Source of the DNA: JBDKTK01 sp039680225
Lineage (GTDB): Bacteria; Desulfobacterota; Syntrophia; Syntrophales; UBA4778
Direction of reading: 5' to 3'
Length of the DNA stretch: 5,490 nucleotides
Assembly: GCA_039680225.1 (NCBI GenBank)
Contig: JBDKTK010000130.1
Coordinates: forward strand, 1 to 5,490
Position 1 is the stretch's first letter, and each line of letters starts with the position of its first letter. A program made the position numbers and the translations under genes. A model generated the notes under the pieces. The model saw nothing but the letters and a program-made list of their open reading frames with translations, was not told the DNA's origin and did not search any database. This document shows positions 1 through 4,215 of the stretch, in pieces.

Positions 1-278
1 TCGATGAAGCCACCGCGAGCGTCGACACTGCCACGGAAAAACTGATACAGGAAGCCCTGCAGCGCCTGATGGCGAACCGCACCAGCTTCGTCATCGCCCA
101 CCGCCTCTCCACGATCCAGAATGCCGACCAGATACTCGTCCTCGCCCACGGCGAGATCATCGAACGCGGCACCCACGACGAACTGCTCGGCCGCGGGGGT
201 GTTTACGCGAAACTCTGCCTCATACAGAACGTCGATCTTGTGGAGGAAGGATTTGAAAAAAGCAAGATCATATTCTGA
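1..278 (+). CDS. ABC exporter ATP-binding C-terminus (lasso D role), 5'-partial
   Basis: The reading frame is open from base 3 to the TGA at 276-278 and gives the last 91 residues of an ABC transporter nucleotide-binding domain. It opens with DEAT, the end of Walker B with its catalytic Glu. The D-loop ASVD follows, then the H-loop histidine in IAHRLST, and the usual end of exporter ATPases (GEIIERGTHDELL, then VYAKL). This arrangement is typical of fused membrane/ATPase half-transporters of the MsbA/McjD type, which work as homodimers in the inner membrane. The membrane part lies upstream of the window, so any N-terminal peptidase domain cannot be judged. The next gene, a lasso B protein, starts inside its last codons, so the likely cargo is the mature lasso peptide (inference). 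The ATG at 69 is internal and not a real start. Confidence 0.93.
   Translation, partial: DEATASVDTATEKLIQEALQRLMANRTSFVIAHRLSTIQNADQILVLAHGEIIERGTHDELLGRGGVYAKLCLIQNVDLVEEGFEKSKIIF
242..246 (+). promoter_or_regulatory. Ribosome binding site that selects the TTG start of the B gene
   Basis: GGAGG lies six bases before the TTG at 253 and inside the last codons of the exporter gene. No in-frame ATG gives a complete leader-binding domain with a comparable site, so this motif decides the start. Its position implies translational coupling with the exporter. Confidence 0.7.
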
Positions 279-996
279 CCCCGCCGGAAAGTGCCGCGTC
301 CCGCCCCATATCCGTCATGTCCGGGTGGAGGACCGCGTGATCATCATGGATATCCGATCCGAGTCGTACTTCGCGCTGGACCCGACGGCATCCATCATGT
401 GGCATGAGTTGACGCTTGGGGCAGGCAGGGACGAGACGCTCCGGCGCCTTGAAGGGCAGTTTTCCTCCGATCCCGCGGAATTGCAGGCGGATTTTGATGA
501 ATTCGTGCAAAGATGCATTGCCCGAGGACTGTTGACCCGGGCGCCGGAAGGGCCTTCCGAAACACCGCACGCTCTCCGGCGCACCGGAAGGGCAAGACAC
601 CTTTTCACCCTGAGGGCGTGGTGGAGCCTCGTTGAAACTAAACTGTCCCTTTCCCGGAAGGGGTTTTCCGGCACGTACAATGCCGCACTGCGCCTGTCAT
701 GTCCCGAAGGGACTGCCGCAGACGATGCACAGTTGGAATTGCTCGTGCGGGCGCTCGATGCCTTCGCCAGGGCGGAAAACTTCTTTTATCTGAAAAGGGC
801 GCCGCTGGACTGCCTTCCCAGGTCGCTGGCACTCTTTAAGTTCCTGCGCTCTGCCGGCCTGCCGGCCGAGCACTGCATCGGCGTCCGGCCGTTTCCTTTT
901 TCGGCACACGCATGGACCGAGTGCTTCGGCCGGGTAGTCCATGACGACGAGTCGAACCGGAGAAGGTTCACGGTCATCGCGAGGATAGCGTCATGA
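253..996 (+). CDS. Lasso peptide B protein: PqqD-like leader binding fused to transglutaminase-like leader peptidase
   Basis: The 247-residue protein has two parts. Residues about 13-97 resemble PqqD (VIIMDIRSESYFALDPTASIMW, then a helical end with FVQRCIARGLL). This fold is the RiPP recognition element that binds the leader. Residues about 115-247 match the lasso B2 transglutaminase-like peptidase, with DCLPRSLALFKFL around the expected nucleophile Cys187, HAWTE around His219, and Asp231 or Asp232 as the third residue. Such proteins cut the leader off so that the new N-terminus can be cyclised. Here the B1 and B2 activities are one polypeptide, rather than the split form common in Actinobacteria and Firmicutes. 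The TTG start at 253 was chosen for its GGAGG site; the first in-frame ATG (Met32) would cut into the leader-binding domain. The gene overlaps the exporter by 26 bp, and its TGA shares ATGA with the C gene. Confidence 0.92.
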   Translation: MKKARSYSDPAGKCRVPPHIRHVRVEDRVIIMDIRSESYFALDPTASIMWHELTLGAGRDETLRRLEGQFSSDPAELQADFDEFVQRCIARGLLTRAPEGPSETPHALRRTGRARHLFTLRAWWSLVETKLSLSRKGFSGTYNAALRLSCPEGTAADDAQLELLVRALDAFARAENFFYLKRAPLDCLPRSLALFKFLRSAGLPAEHCIGVRPFPFSAHAWTECFGRVVHDDESNRRRFTVIARIAS

Positions 997-2747
997 GAAG
1001 GTTCGTCGGGAGGGTCCATAAAGGCTCCCTGGCCTGCGGCCCCGAACCCGGGAAATACCAGGGCTGCCGCCTGCTCTGGCGGGGCTACATATCGAACAGG
1101 GACGATATCCTTGAGGAGGCAAAGCGGCAGGGGATCCCCGCGCAGGACGGCTCCGATGGCGACCTCTTTGCCCTCGCCTACAGATGCTGGGGCAACACGC
1201 TGCAGTCTTACGTACTGGGCGAATACTGCCTTGCCGTCTTTGACGATCGCGCTTCAATCCTGCTTCTCACTCATGACGCCCTGGGGCTTCTGCCGATGTT
1301 TTACTCCCGCAGTACGGAAGGGGTGCTTTTCGGCTCGCACCTCGAGGACCTTGTCGCTGAAGAAGGTATCGGCGACCTCGACGAAGAATTTATCGCCGAC
1401 TATGTGGCGAACACCTCCTACTCGTCACCGGACACCCCGTACAGGGCCATAAAGCGTTTAGGCGTCGGGCGTTCCCTGCTCTACGAGAGGGAAACACTGG
1501 CGGAACTTGAGGGCTGGGACATAAGCCGGGCGCGGCCCCTCGAAGGGACGGGGGATGACTATGCGCGCATGTTCCTCTCCCTTCTGGATAAAGGGGTCCA
1601 GGCGGCCCTTCATGCCGGGGGCCCCGTGTGGAGCGAGCTCTCCGGCGGCCTCGACTCGTCGACGGTCATGTGCATGGCGGCGCGCTCAGGCGCCGGCGGC
1701 CTCGGCGCCGTCTCCATCGTATACGAACAATATGCACAGGTCGACGAGTCGAAATGGATGCAGCTCGTCCTTGAGAGATATCCGGCACAATGGCACAGGC
1801 TTGACGGCGACAGCGCTCTGCCTTACTCGGAGGTCCCCGATCGCTTCTGCGCGGAACCAGGCCTTCACATGGTGGATTGGGGAGGGCGCAGGCTCTACGA
1901 AGAGATGGTGACGGGCCACGGCGTAGCGGCCGTCCTGACGGGCCAGGGGGGAGACCTCGTCTTCTTCGGGCTCGGGACACAGCCGTATCACCTGGCCGAT
2001 CTTGCACGGACTTTCCGGCTCCGCCGGCTTTTCTCCGAACTGGCCCGCTGGAGATCGGCCGATCGCCGCAGGCGTTCCCATCTTTACTGGTTCGCCAATT
2101 ACATAATGGGCCCCCTCGTTTCGCGCCTGCGCGGACATTCCATCCGCCCCGTCTGGCACCCGGGCATTTCCCCTTTTATCGACCCGCACTATGCGAAGAG
2201 AATGGCCCTTGACGAGCGCTACCTGCGAAAACCATGGCGGGGCCGCGGAACCATCGAGCAGTCATGGTTCATGGAAAATCTCTCCACGGTTTGCGGACAG
2301 ATTGCCAATCTGAACCAGATACCCCGCACCTTCGATTTCAGGCACCCGCTGCTTTACCGGCCCCTGGTAGAGTTTATGTTCTGCCTGCCCTGGGAATGGA
2401 AGTTCAACCCCGAGACCGACCGCCTCCTTCAGCGTGAGGCGCTCCGGGGGATATTACCTGAACCCTTACGGCTGAGAAAAGCCAAGACAATATATGACCA
2501 GCCCTGCTACGAAGGCCTGCGAAGGGGAAAAGCCTGGAGTGCCCTTTTGACGGACGATCCGCTGGTTGCCCGCCGGGGGATCGTCGATCGGGCCCGGTGG
2601 ATAGAGGCGGTAGGTCAGGCAAGGCTCGGACGGGCACACTTTCTGCCGCAATTTGAGGCGGTCGCATCCCTGGAGATATGGCTGCGCCAGCTTGAGAACG
2701 TCAAATCCGGCGGCAGCGTTACCGCCCAGGGTCTCCTTCCCATTTAG
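993..2747 (+). CDS. Lasso peptide C protein: asparagine-synthetase-like macrolactam synthetase
   Basis: The 584-residue protein has the asparagine synthetase B architecture. Residues about 1-165 form a class II glutamine-amidotransferase-like domain (YCLAVFDDRASILLLTHD, GLLPMFYS). Residues about 190-575 form the ATP-pyrophosphatase synthetase domain, with the PP-loop SGGLDSS at 217-223, TGQGGD at 316-321 and a lysine-rich RKAKTIYDQ near 495-503. The protein begins MRRF, so the Cys2 glutaminase nucleophile of true asparagine synthetases is missing. This is usual for lasso cyclases, which adenylate the Asp or Glu side chain of the precursor and let the free core N-terminus attack it. The ATG overlaps the B stop codon (ATGA) and has GAGGA seven bases upstream. 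Position directly after a B protein and before a lasso precursor makes a primary-metabolism role unlikely. The GAT-like domain probably has a structural role (inference). Confidence 0.93.
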   Translation: MRRFVGRVHKGSLACGPEPGKYQGCRLLWRGYISNRDDILEEAKRQGIPAQDGSDGDLFALAYRCWGNTLQSYVLGEYCLAVFDDRASILLLTHDALGLLPMFYSRSTEGVLFGSHLEDLVAEEGIGDLDEEFIADYVANTSYSSPDTPYRAIKRLGVGRSLLYERETLAELEGWDISRARPLEGTGDDYARMFLSLLDKGVQAALHAGGPVWSELSGGLDSSTVMCMAARSGAGGLGAVSIVYEQYAQVDESKWMQLVLERYPAQWHRLDGDSALPYSEVPDRFCAEPGLHMVDWGGRRLYEEMVTGHGVAAVLTGQGGDLVFFGLGTQPYHLADLARTFRLRRLFSELARWRSADRRRRSHLYWFANYIMGPLVSRLRGHSIRPVWHPGISPFIDPHYAKRMALDERYLRKPWRGRGTIEQSWFMENLSTVCGQIANLNQIPRTFDFRHPLLYRPLVEFMFCLPWEWKFNPETDRLLQREALRGILPEPLRLRKAKTIYDQPCYEGLRRGKAWSALLTDDPLVARRGIVDRARWIEAVGQARLGRAHFLPQFEAVASLEIWLRQLENVKSGGSVTAQGLLPI

Positions 2748-2754
2748 GGTGACA

Positions 2755-2789
2755 TTGTCAAACAGGAACTGTAAATTTGTGATTGACAA
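2755..2789 (+). repeat. Inverted repeat overlapping the precursor promoter -35 box
   Basis: TTGTCAA at 2755-2761 is the exact reverse complement of TTGACAA at 2783-2789, and the second arm includes the whole -35 hexamer. Between them lies a smaller palindrome, ACAG-GAA-CTGT (2762-2772). The arms are 28 bp apart centre to centre. A regulator could bind here, but a 7-bp repeat in AT-rich DNA can also arise by chance. Confidence 0.4.
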
Positions 2790-2811
2790 GAAAACAAAAG
2801 CACACTAAAAT
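2783..2811 (+). promoter_or_regulatory. Sigma70-type promoter of the lasso precursor gene
   Basis: TTGACA (2783-2788, six of six consensus bases) is followed by a 17-bp spacer and TAAAAT (2806-2811, five of six). Transcription would start near 2818 and leave a leader of about 20 bases before the ATG at 2839. The surrounding gap 2748-2838 is clearly AT-rich compared with the genes on either side. A separate strong promoter fits a precursor peptide needed in larger amounts than its enzymes. Confidence 0.85.
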
Positions 2812-2825
2812 CAGTGAAGATTTAA

Positions 2826-2832
2826 AAGGAGG
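2826..2832 (+). promoter_or_regulatory. Strong ribosome binding site of the precursor gene
   Basis: AAGGAGG, a full anti-Shine-Dalgarno match, lies six bases before the ATG at 2839. It is the best site in the window and strongly supports translation of the short gene behind it. Confidence 0.88.
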
Positions 2833-2838
2833 CAAGCC

Positions 2839-3009
2839 ATGAAAAGAGAAGACATCCAGGAACAGGAAAAAGGCAGTCTGACCCGGCGCGAAGCCATGAA
2901 ACGCATCGCCGAAAAACCCGAGATGACCTACATGGGCAAAGTCGTCGACGTAACCGCCGGACAGGGCGGAGATTCAAAAGATTACGGCGGCTATTGCATA
3001 CCCGTATAG
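2839..3009 (+). CDS. Lasso peptide precursor (A protein), 56 residues
   Basis: ATG at 2839 to TAG at 3007-3009 encodes a 56-residue peptide: a 40-residue leader and a 16-residue core. The leader is very charged. Its C-terminal half has Pro27, Met29, Gly33 and Thr39, which reproduces the spacing of the known lasso leader pattern PxLxxxGxxxxxT with Met in the Leu place. The Tyr that often stands three residues before this Pro is Ala24. Thr39 is the near-invariant Thr two residues before the cleavage site, which places cleavage after Ala40. The core starts with Gly41 and has Asp48 at core position 8, the spacing needed for an eight-residue ring. The gene lies directly behind B and C genes and has its own promoter and strong ribosome binding site. 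LTRREAMK at 14-21 looks like a twin-arginine motif, but no hydrophobic segment follows. The family assignment is strong; product structure and activity are inferred. Confidence 0.92.
   Translation: MKREDIQEQEKGSLTRREAMKRIAEKPEMTYMGKVVDVTAGQGGDSKDYGGYCIPV
2959..3006 (+). other. Predicted lasso core peptide (Gly1-Asp8 ring)
   Basis: Codons 41-56 encode GQGGDSKDYGGYCIPV. Lasso rings contain seven to nine residues closed on Asp or Glu, and only Asp8 fits; Asp5 would give too small a ring. The predicted ring is residues 1-8, and the loop and tail are residues 9-16. Tyr9, Tyr12 and Ile14 are possible steric plugs. The single Cys13 cannot form an internal disulfide. Adding residue masses gives a monoisotopic mass of about 1614.70 Da for the linear core and 1596.69 Da after loss of water on cyclisation. 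Confidence 0.82.
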
Positions 3010-3014
3010 ACCCA

Positions 3015-3095
3015 AGGCAGGCATCCGTCGCGGGCAGTCTCATCTGATTGCAGGGGTGCTGCAACACCCGCACTGCCCGGCACAATTGGCTGCCT
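3015..3095 (+). repeat. Nested inverted repeats just after the precursor gene
   Basis: Three arms can stack. AGGCAG (3015-3020) pairs with CTGCCT (3090-3095), extended past a G-G mismatch by CA/TG. CGGGCAGT (3031-3038) pairs with ACTGCCCG (3072-3079). GGGTG (3054-3058) pairs with CACCC (3065-3069). The structure begins six bases after the precursor stop codon. It could protect or end the short precursor transcript. No clear T-run follows, so it is not a classical intrinsic terminator. Confidence 0.55.
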
Positions 3096-3115
3096 ATGTT
3101 GTCTCTTCTGTAATC

Positions 3116-3155
3116 CCCTATCCGGGCCGCCCTATCCGGGCCGCCCTATCCGGGC
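3116..3155 (+). repeat. 14-bp tandem repeat, nearly three copies
   Basis: The unit CCCTATCCGGGCCG occurs exactly at 3116-3129 and 3130-3143. A third copy starting at 3144 matches for 12 bases (to 3155) before diverging to GT. It lies in the non-coding spacer between the precursor gene and the radical SAM gene. Its function is unknown. The array is too short and lacks spacers, so it is not a CRISPR. Confidence 0.9.
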
Positions 3156-3165
3156 GTCCCGGATA
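3147..3165 (+). repeat. Perfect 8-bp hairpin at the end of the tandem repeat
   Basis: TATCCGGG (3147-3154) and CCCGGATA (3158-3165) are exact reverse complements around a CGT loop. The 5' arm is part of the third tandem repeat unit, and the same 8 bases occur in units 1 and 2. The 3' arm could therefore pair with any of three partners. The following bases (TCTGTTTCC) are only weakly T-rich, so a terminator role is possible but not shown. Confidence 0.7.
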
Positions 3166-3190
3166 TCTGTTTCCGGCGGACTCTCAGCCG

Positions 3191-3199
3191 TGATATAAT
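3191..3199 (+). promoter_or_regulatory. Extended -10 promoter element before the radical SAM gene
   Basis: TGATATAAT matches the extended -10 consensus TGnTATAAT in every fixed base. The best-spaced -35 candidate, TTCCGG at 3171-3176, is poor, which is typical of extended -10 promoters. The predicted transcription start is near 3206, about five bases before the ATG at 3211, so the mRNA would be almost leaderless. Confidence 0.55.
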
Positions 3200-3210
3200 C
3201 CCCGGGTAAG

Positions 3211-4215
3211 ATGGCAAATATACTCCTCACCACCCGCTGCAACCGCTCTTGCCCCTATTGCTTTGCCGAGAAGGAGATGGCCGGGTCCCCGTCGGACAAC
3301 CTTATGTCCTGGGAAAACATGATATACGTCGCGGACTTTCTCGCGGCATCGGGGCAGGCCCGCGTGTCTCTCCTGGGGGGAGAGCCGACCATACATCCGC
3401 AGTGCGTGGATTTCATCCTCTACCTTCTCAAGAGGGGATTTCGCGTCACCGTTTTTACAAACGGGGTGCTGAGCCCCGCCCGCCTCAACGAGTTCGAAAA
3501 ATACCTGACGAATACCGGCACCCGGGAACTCAGCTTCGTGTGCAACCTCAACGACCCCGTTCAGACTCCGGCGCCGCAGGCGGAATTAAAGAAGATCGAG
3601 CGCTTCCTGACGGTGATGGGACCGTGGGTGTCGCCGGGTTTCAACATCTACCGTCTTGATTTTACGCTCGATTTCCTTTTCGATGCCATCAATCGCTACG
3701 GAATGCAGCGCCATATGCGCATCGGCATGACCCACCCCGTGCCGGGAAGGCAGGGAGGTTTTATCCATCCAGACGATATGAGAGAGGTGATCGAACGGCT
3801 TTACTCCTACAGGCCGCTCTTCGATTCGCTGCGGGTCAGCCCGGGGCTCGACTGCGGATTTCCCATCTGCAAGTTCACCGATGAGGAACTCGGCTGGCTC
3901 CACCGTTTTAAAAGACCCGTCGAGTTCAGGTGTGCACCGGCGGTGGATGTTAGCCCCGACATGAGCGTCTACCATTGCTTCCCTCTTTCCACCCATAAGA
4001 GAAGGTCTCTCTTCGAGTTTGATTCCCTGAAGGAGCTCAACGACCATTTCCTCAACCTTCGCGATGAGATCAAGGCGGAGGCGGCCGGGATATTCGACGA
4101 ATGCGATGGCTGCAAGTACCAGGAAGAAGGCGTATGCGGAGGCGGGGGACTGTGCCAGGTTTTGAACCGCCTGATCGGAGAAGCCCCCCTTGAGGAGCGT
4201 GCAGATAGAGGATGA
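3211..4215 (+). CDS. Radical SAM enzyme with SPASM-like C-terminal cysteine domain
   Basis: The 334-residue protein begins with the radical SAM iron-sulfur motif almost at its N-terminus: RCNRSCPYCF, with Cys10, Cys14 and Cys17 (CxxxCxxC). LLGGEPT at 54-60 holds the GGE motif that contacts S-adenosylmethionine, and VTVFTNG near 79-85 fits a barrel strand. The C-terminus carries further cysteines: 215, 220, 241, 256, 298, 301, 309 and 315, the last in CDGCKYQEEGVCGGGGLC. This is a SPASM- or twitch-like domain binding auxiliary clusters, as in many peptide-modifying radical SAM enzymes. The ATG at 3211 is forced, since an in-frame TAA lies at 3196-3198 and the cluster motif starts at residue 10. 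No good Shine-Dalgarno is visible. No RiPP recognition domain is apparent. The gene shares ATGA with the next one. The substrate is unknown; the neighbouring lasso precursor is a candidate. The reaction cannot be told from sequence. Confidence 0.88.
   Translation: MANILLTTRCNRSCPYCFAEKEMAGSPSDNLMSWENMIYVADFLAASGQARVSLLGGEPTIHPQCVDFILYLLKRGFRVTVFTNGVLSPARLNEFEKYLTNTGTRELSFVCNLNDPVQTPAPQAELKKIERFLTVMGPWVSPGFNIYRLDFTLDFLFDAINRYGMQRHMRIGMTHPVPGRQGGFIHPDDMREVIERLYSYRPLFDSLRVSPGLDCGFPICKFTDEELGWLHRFKRPVEFRCAPAVDVSPDMSVYHCFPLSTHKRRSLFEFDSLKELNDHFLNLRDEIKAEAAGIFDECDGCKYQEEGVCGGGGLCQVLNRLIGEAPLEERADRG

Noticed and set aside
121..252. Upstream extension of the B gene from the ATG at 121
   Set aside because: These 44 codons lie in the exporter's coding region in another frame, look like no protein family and lack a ribosome binding site; the TTG at 253 has GGAGG.
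993..2747. Ordinary asparagine synthetase of primary metabolism
   Set aside because: The N-terminal Cys2 nucleophile is missing and the gene sits between a lasso B protein and a lasso precursor.
2878..2910. Tat signal peptide in the precursor (TRREAMK)
   Set aside because: The arginine pair and lysine resemble the motif, but a charged segment follows instead of a hydrophobic helix, and the leader has lasso features instead.
2959..2973. Ring closure on Asp5 of the core
   Set aside because: A five-residue ring is below the seven-to-nine range known for lasso peptides; Asp8 gives a normal ring.
2822..3085. Minus-strand open frame of 87 codons over the precursor gene
   Set aside because: It lies antisense to a well-supported short gene and its promoter, has an Arg/Cys-rich composition typical of antisense frames in GC-rich DNA, and shows no recognisable motif.
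3116..3157. CRISPR array
   Set aside because: The 14-bp units follow each other directly with no spacers, and only three copies exist.
3147..3175. Intrinsic terminator
   Set aside because: The hairpin is good, but the following bases hold only short T runs broken by C and G, so it is listed as a hairpin only.
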